NCBI GenBank assembly: GCA_039964455.1
Contig: JBDVXK010000019.1
Coordinates: 62,001-126,000 of the forward strand
DNA: 64,000 nucleotides
Reading direction: 5' to 3'
Source of the DNA: CALJFL01 sp039964455
GTDB taxonomy: Bacteria; Pseudomonadota; Gammaproteobacteria; Pseudomonadales; Halieaceae
The notes under the pieces were generated by a model that was given only the letters and a program-made list of their open reading frames with translations, ran no database searches and was not told where the DNA came from. The position numbers and the translations under genes are program-made. This document shows positions 43,784 to 53,367 of this stretch, piece after piece; the first letter of the stretch is position 1; the number at the start of each line of letters is the position of its first letter.

Positions 43784-46222
43784 ATGAAACAAAAACTACT
43801 ATGTTCAGCCATCAGTGCCGTATTACTGGCAGGCGCCAGCACCACTGCCATGGCGCAATTGGAAGAGGTGGTAGTTACCGCCCAGAAACGCGAACAGAGC
43901 GCCAACGATATCGGCATGGCTATTTCCACTTTGTCAGGGGATGCCATGCAGGAGCTACGCGTACTTGACAGTACCGACCTTGCAGTAGCCATACCCGGCC
44001 TCACCTACGCGGACACTGGCCTGTCCGTGCCGGTCTATACCTTGCGCGGCGTTGGCTTCAACGAGGAGAGCGTGCAGGCTGCCGCTACGGTAGGTGTGTA
44101 CAACGACCAGATTGGCCTGCCCTTCCCCATCATGACCAGGGGCCTGCTCATGGACAACGAGCGCGTCGAGGTTCTCAAAGGCCCCCAGGGTACCCTGTTC
44201 GGCCGCAACAGCACCGGCGGCGCGATCAACTTTATCGCCAACAAGCCGACAGATGAGCTCGAAGCGTCTGTCACCGCGGGCTACTCCCGTTTCGAGACCG
44301 CGGACCTCGAGGGCTTTGTCAGTGGGCCGATAACCGACAGCGTTCGCGGCCGCATCGCCGCCCGAACCATCCAATCTGGAGAGGGCTGGCAGAAGAGTGT
44401 GTCCCGCGACGACGACCACGGCGAATATGACAAATACTCGCTGCGTGGCTTGCTGGCTATCGACGTCACCGACTCAATTGACCTGCTGCTGCGCGCCGAC
44501 TACTGGGAAGACAACTCCGACTCCATGGTGCCAAGCTTCCAATCACCGGCTTACCAGGGGCTGTTTGGCAGTGCCAACCCCATCGTTGAAGGCCTGTTGG
44601 ACACTGGCGACAATGCGCGTGTCTCCACGCTGAACGAGGACGATAACCGCGACGCGGATTGGGCGGGTGGCAATAACCGGCTCGGTGGCGCGCCGGAACT
44701 GGATATGAACACCCGGTCGTTTTCGGCTACTCTCAACTGGGCTATCAACGACACGCTGACGCTGACGTCCCTGACCTCCTACAGCAAGTTCGAAAACGAT
44801 TCCACCTACCAGAACGACGGCTTCGGTGGCATGCCGACTGACAAAACTTTTGGCGGGCTTACTGCGCAGGATACCATCGCTGCCGTCGTTCGCGACCAGT
44901 ATGACGCCTACGACGAGTTGGGCCACTCTCACTTCACCAACGACTCGGAAATAGAATCCTGGTTCCAAGAGCTGCGTATACAAGGCGAGTATGACAATCT
45001 GACCTGGATCATCGGAGCCAATTATGCCGATGACGACGTGAATACCCGCACCCAGCAGATTGTCGACGTAACCACGAACACGAACATCTCCTTCTTCCCG
45101 TTTCCAGGAGAAATCGGCCTGCAGACGGTCGACAATATTTCACAGCAGGATGGCACGACCTGGGCAGTATTCGGGCATACCGAGTGGCAGTTTGCCGACG
45201 ACTGGAAGTTGACCCTGGGTTTGCGTTATGACGAAGATGAGAAGGATTTCAAGGGTTGTACAGGCGACAACGGTGATGGTGACACGAGCCAGTATATTGC
45301 AACTCTTGTAGAGGTGTCCGCTGGCATTGTGCCAGACGTAGAACCCGGGGGATGCATCACCTTCCCGGAGGGAAGCTTTACCGGCTCCCTTATCGAGAAA
45401 AACCTCGACGAGGATTCTACTTCCGGCAAGGTGGCGCTCGACTGGAATGTGACCGATGACATTCTCACCTACGCCAGCTACAGCCGCGGTTACAAGTCCG
45501 GCTCTTTCCCAACCCTATCTACCAATGCCGCATCGCAGCTGGACCCGGTGGTGCAGGAAAAGGTTGACGCTTATGAGGTTGGCATGAAAGCACGCTTCGC
45601 CGACGGCGCGGCGCAGCTGAACGCGGCTGCGTTCTACTACGACTACACGGACAAGCAGCTGCTGGGGCGGGTTCCGACCATCTTCGGCGCCCTGGGCGCG
45701 CTGGTGAATGTGCCGGAATCCGAGGTCACGGGAGCGGAGTTCGACCTGCAATGGGCGCCTGTGGACGGCCTTGTGCTGGGGCTGGCCGCCACTTACCTCG
45801 ACACGAAAGTCAAAGACTTTGAGAACTTCAACCAGCTTGGTCAACCACAGGATTTCGATGGATCCGATTTCCCGCTCACGCCCGAATGGCAGGGTACGGC
45901 GATGGCCCGTTATGAATGGTCCCTGGCTAACGGTATGACGGCGCATGTGAGTGGCGACGTATCCTACAGCGATGACTTCATATCCGACTACGAGGGCCAG
46001 AACGGCCTCGCCGACCCGGCGTTTGACCTGGACGGCGCTACTCTTTACGGCGCCAGGGCTGGAATCAGCAGTGCCGACGAACGCTGGAGCGCCGTCCTCT
46101 GGGGCAGGAACCTCAGCGATGAGTTCCAGCCGCTCAATACCCGCAAGCTCACCGACGGTCTTGTCCGGTTTACTGGGCAGCCGCGGACCTACGGCGTGAG
46201 CTTTACCTACAACTGGCTCTAG
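43784..46222 (+). CDS. TonB-dependent outer-membrane receptor
   Basis: An 812-residue receptor starting at ATG 43784, with GAGAGAG upstream and a signal peptide (1-24, ending AMA). LEEVVVTAQKREQS is the TonB box region, VEVLKGPQGTLFGRNSTGG the end of the plug signature, and the barrel ends in YGVSFTYNWL with the terminal aromatic-rich strand. It imports a bulky compound across the outer membrane with energy from TonB. The style is that of receptors in marine gammaproteobacteria and sphingomonads used for non-siderophore substrates. The neighbours suggest the substrate is the compound broken down by the island. Confidence 0.93.
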   Translation: MKQKLLCSAISAVLLAGASTTAMAQLEEVVVTAQKREQSANDIGMAISTLSGDAMQELRVLDSTDLAVAIPGLTYADTGLSVPVYTLRGVGFNEESVQAAATVGVYNDQIGLPFPIMTRGLLMDNERVEVLKGPQGTLFGRNSTGGAINFIANKPTDELEASVTAGYSRFETADLEGFVSGPITDSVRGRIAARTIQSGEGWQKSVSRDDDHGEYDKYSLRGLLAIDVTDSIDLLLRADYWEDNSDSMVPSFQSPAYQGLFGSANPIVEGLLDTGDNARVSTLNEDDNRDADWAGGNNRLGGAPELDMNTRSFSATLNWAINDTLTLTSLTSYSKFENDSTYQNDGFGGMPTDKTFGGLTAQDTIAAVVRDQYDAYDELGHSHFTNDSEIESWFQELRIQGEYDNLTWIIGANYADDDVNTRTQQIVDVTTNTNISFFPFPGEIGLQTVDNISQQDGTTWAVFGHTEWQFADDWKLTLGLRYDEDEKDFKGCTGDNGDGDTSQYIATLVEVSAGIVPDVEPGGCITFPEGSFTGSLIEKNLDEDSTSGKVALDWNVTDDILTYASYSRGYKSGSFPTLSTNAASQLDPVVQEKVDAYEVGMKARFADGAAQLNAAAFYYDYTDKQLLGRVPTIFGALGALVNVPESEVTGAEFDLQWAPVDGLVLGLAATYLDTKVKDFENFNQLGQPQDFDGSDFPLTPEWQGTAMARYEWSLANGMTAHVSGDVSYSDDFISDYEGQNGLADPAFDLDGATLYGARAGISSADERWSAVLWGRNLSDEFQPLNTRKLTDGLVRFTGQPRTYGVSFTYNWL

Positions 46223-46412
46223 AAACCTGGTGTGGCAAGTTTAACGACGCTTGCGTCCGCGAGTTTGCCAACTCCCTCTTCCTGTCGGGGCACTCCTCCG
46301 GCAGGCTTTTCAACCCGAAAGCAGCTGGTCGCAACACGCTAATGGCCCACCAGCACTCCGATCGGATCTAGCAGCACGCCTTTTTTATCTCATTTACCAG
46401 GATAATTGCCTG

Positions 46413-48188
46413 ATGAGTAAGCACAGCCAACCCGCAAGTATCTACGAGCTCCTGGCAGCAAGTGCTGTCGCCCATCCTGATAAAACAGCCATCACCTACA
46501 TCGAATCGGTGTCACCCTCTATTACGGACACCCGCATCAGCTACCCGGAGTTTGTCGGGATGATGAACCAGGCCGCGCGTCTGGTCCATCGCGAGCTGGA
46601 GGGTCGCCGCGGTGTGGTGTCTTTCCTGCTGCCCAATATCCCGCAGGCACAGGTGATACTGTGGGGTGGCTCGGCGGTGGCGGTAGTGAATCCGCTCAAC
46701 CCCCTGCTGGATGAAGACACCCTGCTCAGCCTGCTGGACGCCGCCGGCACTGACATTCTGTTTGCCCTTGGCCCGCAGGAGCATCCGGGCATCTGGGAAA
46801 AAACCATGGCGCTCGCGCCCCGGTCGAAAACGCTGAAAAAGGTTTATAGCGTGGATACTCATAATGGCAACAGCGCCCACCCTCATTACGATACCGAGGT
46901 GGCGCAGGAAAGTGACTCCCCTCTACCGCAGTACTGGCTTCCCAAGGCCGGCGACGACGCCACTTATTTTCATACCGGAGGCACCACGGGCGTGCCCAAG
47001 CTGGCCGTGCACAGCCATCGCAATCACATCGTAGCAGCCCGGTCCCGCAGCAAGTATTCCGGCCTGGAAGCGGGGGAAGCGATGATCAACGGGCTGCCAC
47101 TGTTCCATATTGGCGGCTCTACCCTGGGCAGCCTGGGCATGTTTGCCGCGGGCGTTAATGTCATTTTGCCAACCAGCGACGGCTTCAGGAACAAAGCGGT
47201 CATCAACAACATATGGCGCCTGGTAGAGCACTACCGCATTGCCAGCAACGCCTGCGTGCCCACCTCGATGGCCAGCATCGTGCAGGTGCCGGTGGACGAC
47301 GCCGATATCAGCAGCTTGCGATTCAGTGTCAGCGGTGGCTCAGTGGTCCCGGACGTGGTAAGTGACGGGGTACAGGCAATTACTGGCCACCCCCTGTACC
47401 AGATTTATGCCATGACCGAAACGACCGGCTTGACTGCCCTACCGGCACCCCATGTGCCCGTCGTCAAGGGTTGCGCCGGTTGGATACCCCCCGAGGTGGA
47501 GATCCGCATTGGTGATGGCGCGCAGGGTCCCGGTGAAGCCGGGGAGATATTTATCCGCAGTGAAGCTGTATTCAAGGGCTATTTGAAACACGATGAAAAC
47601 CCCATTGACCCGGAGGGCTGGCTGGCATCCGGCGATCTGGGCTATGTGGATGAGCAGGGGCGGCTCTTTGTCACCGGCCGCAGCAAAGACCTGATTATTC
47701 GCGGCGGACACAACATCGACCCCCTGGCGATAGAGGCCTGCCTGGAACAACACCCCGCCGTCGCGCTGGCCGCAGCGGTTGGCAAACCCGACAGCTACGC
47801 AGGGGAACTCCCCATCGCGTTTGTGCAGCTTGTTGACGGGCAAAGTGCCAGCCCCGAGGAACTCGTGGCTTTTGCATTGGACAACATCAGCGAGCGACCC
47901 GCTTGCCCCAGGCAGATATTTATCCTGGAGGCGCTCCCGGTCACCGCCGTAGGCAAAATCCATAAGCCGAGCTTGCGGGAGAAGGCCGCTGAGCTGGCGG
48001 TCGGGGAATCGCTGTCGGAAAATTTTCCGGCAATACAGTGTGAAGTCACCGCTGAAATTGGCAAGGGTGGTCAGATGCTGGTCAGCGTGACGAGCGCCGA
48101 GCCGTCGGCTGAGGTTCAGGCCCTGTTGGAAAAATTGGCAGCCGAGCTGAAGCTGGTCCTGCCTGAGGATCGCAATGAGCCAGCGTAA
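46413..48188 (+). CDS. acyl-CoA ligase (AMP-forming), first copy
   Basis: A 591-residue adenylate-forming enzyme from ATG 46413, chosen because the protein aligns from MSKHSQPASIYELLAA and GGATAA lies upstream. HTGGTTGVPKLAVHSH is the phosphate loop, IYAMTETTGL the A5 motif, SGDLGYVDEQGR the A7, and VTAVGKIHKPSLREKA carries the catalytic Lys. It activates a carboxylic acid as CoA thioester. It has a long C-terminal tail of about 60 residues beyond the usual end. It lies 190 bp after the receptor and 26 bp before the next amidohydrolase. Confidence 0.9.
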   Translation: MSKHSQPASIYELLAASAVAHPDKTAITYIESVSPSITDTRISYPEFVGMMNQAARLVHRELEGRRGVVSFLLPNIPQAQVILWGGSAVAVVNPLNPLLDEDTLLSLLDAAGTDILFALGPQEHPGIWEKTMALAPRSKTLKKVYSVDTHNGNSAHPHYDTEVAQESDSPLPQYWLPKAGDDATYFHTGGTTGVPKLAVHSHRNHIVAARSRSKYSGLEAGEAMINGLPLFHIGGSTLGSLGMFAAGVNVILPTSDGFRNKAVINNIWRLVEHYRIASNACVPTSMASIVQVPVDDADISSLRFSVSGGSVVPDVVSDGVQAITGHPLYQIYAMTETTGLTALPAPHVPVVKGCAGWIPPEVEIRIGDGAQGPGEAGEIFIRSEAVFKGYLKHDENPIDPEGWLASGDLGYVDEQGRLFVTGRSKDLIIRGGHNIDPLAIEACLEQHPAVALAAAVGKPDSYAGELPIAFVQLVDGQSASPEELVAFALDNISERPACPRQIFILEALPVTAVGKIHKPSLREKAAELAVGESLSENFPAIQCEVTAEIGKGGQMLVSVTSAEPSAEVQALLEKLAAELKLVLPEDRNEPA

Positions 48189-48214
48189 GGACAATCAATA
48201 AACGGGAGTTAGCC

Positions 48215-49852
48215 ATGCCAACATCATCAATAAACACTTTGGTTATGTTTGTGCTCTTATGCCTGAGTCTGCCTACACCCTTACAGGCGGATGACTATGA
48301 CCTGGTGATTTTGAACGGACGCGTCATGGACCCCGAGACCAGGCTCGATGCGATGCGAAACGTGGGTATCAAGAACGGCAGGATCGCCGCTGTCACCAAC
48401 AAGGCGATCAACGGCAAGGAGACCATCGACGCCTCGGGCCACGTCGTGGCACCCGGGTTCATCGACACCCACTGGCATGCCCTCGATTCATTCGGCAGAA
48501 AGATCGGGCTTCGGGACGGAGTCACCACGGGTATGGACATTGAGGCCGGGGCGTTCAATGTAGCGAAGTGGTATGCAGATCATGAGGGCAAGACCCTCAT
48601 GAACTACGGCACCACCGCCAGCCACTTTATAGCGCGCCTTCTGGTGCATGATGCGAAGGAGATGGCTTCGCAGGATCAGGTTGATTTAGATGGACCTGTG
48701 GATTTTATCAACGCCACGGGCCTCATGAACGTTGCTGCAAAAGACGGGGTTCCCGGATGGTCAGTGTCCCGTAGTAACCGTGAGCAAGCCAATCGCATTA
48801 TGGAGATACTTGATAAGGACTTGCGCGACGGAGCACTCGGTGTGGGGTCGCCGGTAGGCTACATGCGAACCGGGACCACGACCTATGAACTGTTCCTGGC
48901 ACAAAAGACGGCGGCCAACTACGGCCGGTTGACCGGATTTCACGCCCGATTTTACCCCAGCGCATTAACGCCCATTGAGCATCCGATGGGTTTCGATGAG
49001 GTCTTCACCAATGCTTACTTGCTGGACGCGCCGCTGATCTACCAGCACAACATGGACTACGGATGGTACGAAATCGAACAAAAGCTGGCCTTGGCTCGCG
49101 AGAAGGGCTTGAACATGTGGTCGGAGATGTATCCCTATGAAGGGTCTTCAACCGTCATCTCGGCGGAGTTCCTGCAGCCTGATGTGTATGAGGCGGGGGG
49201 CAACCATTACGGTGACGGTGGGATTTACGATCCGCAACTGGATAAATTCTACAGCAAGGAAGATTTTTTGAAGAAGGCAAAGGAAGAGCCGGGACGGTTC
49301 ATCGTCGCTTATTATGCTTACAGAATCCCCTGGATTGTGCCTATGCTGCGCACGCCGCACATGACCATCGGTTCAGACGCCGTTCCCAATAGTTCCGGAC
49401 CCAAAGGATTCGACACACCTTTTAAAGAATACGCGGGACATCCGCGCACCACTGGAACACACGGCAAAGCGTTGCGTCTCGCTCGCGAGAACGACATTCC
49501 TCTTATGGATGTCCTGGCCAATACCTCTTACTATCCGGCCAAACACCTGGGTGATGCGGGCATCGAGGCTATGCAGATCCGCGGGCGCATGCAGGAGGGA
49601 ATGCTTGCCGATATCACCATCTTCGATCCAGAGAACGTCACGGACAACGCCACCTACAAGGCAGGCGAACAGGGTCTGCCGACCACGGGGATCCCGTACG
49701 TGATCATCAACGGCCAGATCGTGGTGAAGGACTCGAAGGTTTTGCAGGTCTATGCCGGGCAGCCTATCCGTTATCCCGCCGAGGACCAGGGACGTTACGA
49801 GCCTGTCAGCGAAGAAGCATGGCTCCTGCAGTTTCCGGAAAAGTACAAATGA
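48215..49852 (+). CDS. exported D-aminoacylase-like amidohydrolase
   Basis: A 545-residue metal-dependent amidohydrolase with a signal peptide (about 1-25). VILNGRVMDPETRLD is the family start, and APGFIDTHWHALD carries the first zinc His pair. DGVTTGMDIE, TIGSDAVPN and the late GRMQEGMLADITIFDPE complete the pattern. It resembles N-acyl-D-amino-acid deacylases and related dihydroorotase-like enzymes. With the M20 enzyme it is the second exported amide-bond hydrolase of the island, located between two CoA ligase genes. Substrate unknown. Confidence 0.85.
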   Translation: MPTSSINTLVMFVLLCLSLPTPLQADDYDLVILNGRVMDPETRLDAMRNVGIKNGRIAAVTNKAINGKETIDASGHVVAPGFIDTHWHALDSFGRKIGLRDGVTTGMDIEAGAFNVAKWYADHEGKTLMNYGTTASHFIARLLVHDAKEMASQDQVDLDGPVDFINATGLMNVAAKDGVPGWSVSRSNREQANRIMEILDKDLRDGALGVGSPVGYMRTGTTTYELFLAQKTAANYGRLTGFHARFYPSALTPIEHPMGFDEVFTNAYLLDAPLIYQHNMDYGWYEIEQKLALAREKGLNMWSEMYPYEGSSTVISAEFLQPDVYEAGGNHYGDGGIYDPQLDKFYSKEDFLKKAKEEPGRFIVAYYAYRIPWIVPMLRTPHMTIGSDAVPNSSGPKGFDTPFKEYAGHPRTTGTHGKALRLARENDIPLMDVLANTSYYPAKHLGDAGIEAMQIRGRMQEGMLADITIFDPENVTDNATYKAGEQGLPTTGIPYVIINGQIVVKDSKVLQVYAGQPIRYPAEDQGRYEPVSEEAWLLQFPEKYK

Positions 49853-49899
49853 GCCCCCTTTTAACTGAAACTTATCTTTCCTGTTAGCGGAGCGAGATT

Positions 49900-51459
49900 A
49901 TGATTGTTACCGAACTGATTGACAGTGCTTGTACCCAATACCCTCAACGATTGGCTTTTACCGGTTACGGTAGCGATTTCACCTACGGCCAGTTACAGAA
50001 CATCAGTAACCAGGTAGCTAACAAACTGGTTCAAAGTGGCTATAGCAAAGGCCAGAAGTTCGCCATTTTCACCCCCAACTGCGGAATCGCGGTTATAGCG
50101 CAGCTTGGCGCGTTAAAGGCTGGTTTGGCCTGGTGCAACGTCAACCTGAAAAATGTTGTTGCCGACAATATTGATATTCTGGGGCGGGGTGAATGTGATG
50201 TCCTCTTTTATCACAGCAGTGTGGGCGATACCGCGCGGGAAATTCAGGCCGGCGCCCCTTCCATTCAATTGATGGTCTGTCTGGATAAACCCGATGGCGC
50301 TGCCCCTCACCTGATGGACTGGCTGGCCGATGCCAGTGACGAGACCCCAGGCGTTGCGCTCAGTAGCTCTGAAGATATCGGTCTACAGGGCTCCACCGGC
50401 GGTACCACTGGATTACCCAAGCTGACCCAGAACCCGCAGGCAATGCTGGGCATGGCGGCCTTCTATCTTGACAGCTTGATGGCGGTTGAAGATATTCATC
50501 GGGTTAATCTGTGTGTGGCGCCCATTACCCATGCCTCGGGTATGGTTTGCCTGGGTTCGCTGGCGGCCGGTGGCACGAATATCATGATGGCCAGCGCCGA
50601 TATCGAGGGCATTATCGAGCATATGCAAAATGATTATGTCACCAACCTGTTTCTGCCGCCAACGCTGGTCTATGTGCTGTTAAAACACCCGAGAATTCGC
50701 GACAGCAAGTACCCTGATCTACGCTATCTGCTGACCGCCGGGGCACCGATTGCCGCGGAAAAAGTCGCCGAGGCCATCGCGGTGTTCGGGCCGGTCATGT
50801 GCCAGGTATTCGCCCAATCCGAGGCGGGCATGCCGGTCACTTTTATCAGCCCGGAAGAAACAGCGGCAGCCAGTGCCGACCCGGCCAGGCGTCATCTGCT
50901 GCAATCCTGCGGCAAAAAAACCGGCATGATAGATGAAATGGCCATCATGGATGAAAGTGGCAAGCTGCTGCCAGCGGGTGAATCCGGTGAGATTGTGTTG
51001 CGCGGGCCCACTATTATGCAAGGCTACCTGAATGATCCCGAGGCCACCGCTGAGACTCAGCAATTCGGTTGGCACCACTCCGGTGATGTCGGATATCTGA
51101 ATGATGAGGGTTACCTGTTTATCAACGACCGCAAGCGCGACATGATTATTTCCGGCGGTTTCAATATCTTTCCCCTGGAAATTGAACAGGTGCTGTTTAC
51201 CCACCCCTGCGTGCAGGAGTGTGCCGTCGTGGGCGTGGCAGATGACAAGTGGGGAGAAGCGGTTACTGGCGTAATCGAGCTGGCACCGGGCGCAAGCTTC
51301 GATGAGGGGGAGCTTATCGCCTTTTGCAAGAACGCGCTGGGTAGCATGAAAGCGCCCAAGTCAATTGTGGTGATGGACAGCTTGCCGCGCAGCGCCGTAG
51401 GCAAGGTATTAAAGCGCAAGATTCGCGATAGCCTGAATGCACCGGCCGATTCAGCCTGA
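49900..51459 (+). CDS. acyl-CoA ligase (AMP-forming), second copy
   Basis: A 519-residue adenylate-forming enzyme. QGSTGGTTGLPKLTQNP is the phosphate loop, FAQSEAGMPVTFISP the A5 region, HHSGDVGYLNDEGY the A7, DMIISGGFNIFP the hinge, and SAVGKVLKRKIRD carries the catalytic Lys. It differs clearly from the first ligase, so it probably activates another acid. It follows the amidohydrolase by 47 bp and precedes the quinone oxidoreductase by 48 bp, all on one strand. Confidence 0.9.
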   Translation: MIVTELIDSACTQYPQRLAFTGYGSDFTYGQLQNISNQVANKLVQSGYSKGQKFAIFTPNCGIAVIAQLGALKAGLAWCNVNLKNVVADNIDILGRGECDVLFYHSSVGDTAREIQAGAPSIQLMVCLDKPDGAAPHLMDWLADASDETPGVALSSSEDIGLQGSTGGTTGLPKLTQNPQAMLGMAAFYLDSLMAVEDIHRVNLCVAPITHASGMVCLGSLAAGGTNIMMASADIEGIIEHMQNDYVTNLFLPPTLVYVLLKHPRIRDSKYPDLRYLLTAGAPIAAEKVAEAIAVFGPVMCQVFAQSEAGMPVTFISPEETAAASADPARRHLLQSCGKKTGMIDEMAIMDESGKLLPAGESGEIVLRGPTIMQGYLNDPEATAETQQFGWHHSGDVGYLNDEGYLFINDRKRDMIISGGFNIFPLEIEQVLFTHPCVQECAVVGVADDKWGEAVTGVIELAPGASFDEGELIAFCKNALGSMKAPKSIVVMDSLPRSAVGKVLKRKIRDSLNAPADSA

Positions 51460-51507
51460 TACACCGACCGGGCGAACAATTTAAGCCTGCGGGAGCAAGG
51501 AATAGTT

Positions 51508-52482
51508 ATGAAAGCGGTAATGTGCGAAGAATATGGGCCGGTGGAAAAACTGCGCTTCAAGGAAGTCGATGACCTGGCAGTCGGCGAGGGGCAACTGCTC
51601 ATCGATGTAAAAGCGGCGGGGTGCAATTTCCCCGACGCCCTGGTGATACAGGGGAAATACCAGATCAAGGTGCCACCGCCCTTTGCTCCGGGTGGCGAGG
51701 GTTCCGGTGTTGTTAGCGCCATAGGCGAAAATGTAAGCGGCTATGCCGTTGGCGATCGCGTGCTGTTTTACTCCCTCACCGGAGCCTTTGCAGAACAGAT
51801 CGTCATACCGGCCGGCAATGCCGTCATCATCCCCGACGAGATGCCCTATCCGACTGCTGCGGGCTTCCTGGCCGCCTACGGCACCGGCTACCACTCGTTC
51901 AAGCAGCGTGCCGGCCTGCAGCCCGGCGAGCACGTGCTGATACTGGGGGCCTCCGGCGGCCTGGGTTCTTCGGCGATCCAGATTGCCAAAGCAATGGGCG
52001 CCCGGGTGATTGCCTGTGCCTCTTCCGCTGAAAAACTGGCAGCCTGTAAGGAACTGGGCGCCGACTGGCTGATTGACTACACCAGCGAAGATCTGAAAAC
52101 AGCCATTGCCGAAAAAACCGGGCGCAAGGATGTCGATGTTATCTATGATCCTGTGGGCGGCGATTACAGTGAACAGGCCTTCCGCTGCATAGCGCCCGGT
52201 GGGCGGCATCTTGTGCTTGGCTTCACCACCGGCAATATCCCCGCCATTGCCTTGAACCTGCCGCTGGTCAAGGAAGCGTCCCTGGTCGGCGTATTCTGGA
52301 ATTCCTGGATAATGCGCTACCAGGACCTGCATCATGAAAACATGGCAGAGCTGTTCAGGCTCTACCTCGATGGCAAGATCAACCCCCTGATCAGCGACAC
52401 CTATCCTCTTGCAGAATACGAAAAAGCCTTCCACTGCCTCGCCGGGCGCCGGGCACTTGGCAGGATAATCTTAACGGTATAA
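51508..52482 (+). CDS. NADPH:quinone oxidoreductase-like (zinc-free MDR family)
   Basis: A 324-residue medium-chain dehydrogenase/reductase. CNFPDALVIQGKYQIKVPPPF (in part 51-70) and GEGSGVV begin the catalytic domain, and LGASGGLGSSAIQIAKAMGA is the NADPH-binding loop. There are no structural zinc cysteines, as in quinone oxidoreductases and enoyl reductases. GGRHLVLGFTTGNIP is another conserved part. It may reduce an enoyl intermediate in the pathway. It is the last gene of the plus-strand run and convergent with the truncated AraC gene. Confidence 0.88.
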   Translation: MKAVMCEEYGPVEKLRFKEVDDLAVGEGQLLIDVKAAGCNFPDALVIQGKYQIKVPPPFAPGGEGSGVVSAIGENVSGYAVGDRVLFYSLTGAFAEQIVIPAGNAVIIPDEMPYPTAAGFLAAYGTGYHSFKQRAGLQPGEHVLILGASGGLGSSAIQIAKAMGARVIACASSAEKLAACKELGADWLIDYTSEDLKTAIAEKTGRKDVDVIYDPVGGDYSEQAFRCIAPGGRHLVLGFTTGNIPAIALNLPLVKEASLVGVFWNSWIMRYQDLHHENMAELFRLYLDGKINPLISDTYPLAEYEKAFHCLAGRRALGRIILTV

Positions 52483-52491
52483 TTCAACCGG

Positions 52492-53367
52492 CTAAGCGCG
52501 TTGCAGTGTTTCCGAGGGCAGCTCACTGAACAGGTGTTTGTAGTCCTGGCTGAATTGCCCGATATGCCTAAACCCGTTTTCATGGGCGATCTGCTTGATC
52601 AGTGTTTCGGCCGGGTCAGCGTGGCGCAGCGTGCGGTACACTCGATTGAGTTGCTCGGTCTTCAGATACGCGAGGGGGCTCATGCCGACCGTGTTATAGA
52701 ACGCGTCACGCATGCTACGTTCGCTGACGTCTAAATCACTGCATAACTGGCCAATCCGCAGCGGTTGACCCTTGTTAGATGCGCAGTAATCCTCCGTATT
52801 GCGGATCAACTGACGCTGTCGCTTCAGATTTCGTTTTTGGGGGCGCGGCGGCTGAGCGGAAACCAACGCGTGGGCAATCAACTCAACCATGTGTGGCGCA
52901 AGTTCCGTAAGCAGTGATTTTGCATCCGGCCTGACCAGGGCCCGCACCGAAGCGTCTAGATAGGTCCGGGCGGCCTGACGGATCTGGGCGGCCGCCTGTG
53001 GCGTGAAGCGGGCGATGCCCTGGGCGATGAAGCCCCGGGGGTCATCTTGGGTAAGGTCGGCGATCTGCTGCGCCAGCTCGGTCTCTGGGATCGCCATTAC
53101 CACGCTGTCCCAGAGCGCCGCCGAGAGATAGTCTCCCTCCGTGCCGCAACCTGTCACGAGCACGTCATCATGGCCCATGCGCTGCCCATTCCATCGTCCT
53201 TCCCCACTTTGAGCCAGTGTGAGGGCTACAGCAACAGTGCCCTTCGGTGCGACGCCACGGTAGTGAACAGCACGCTCCCAGCGGTTGCGGAAGATACCCA
53301 GTGAGCCGATCTGGGTGTGTAGAAGGCTGAGCAACCCGACACATAGGTTACAGATTATACCGGACAC
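52492..53367 (-). pseudogene. AraC-family regulator, 5' end replaced by IS481 sequence
   Basis: A 291-codon frame. Its C-terminal half is a normal AraC regulator (LRIGQLCSDLDVSERSMRDAF and LIKQIAHENGFRHIGQFSQDY are the two helix-turn-helix units). The middle (VHYRGVAPKGTVAVAL) looks like the AraC effector domain of about 290-330 residue proteins. The first 12 or so codons (MSGIICNLCVG) lie inside the end of the adjoining IS481 element, so the natural start and perhaps 30-40 residues are missing. It could still be expressed from the IS, but normal sensing is doubtful. Confidence 0.7.
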
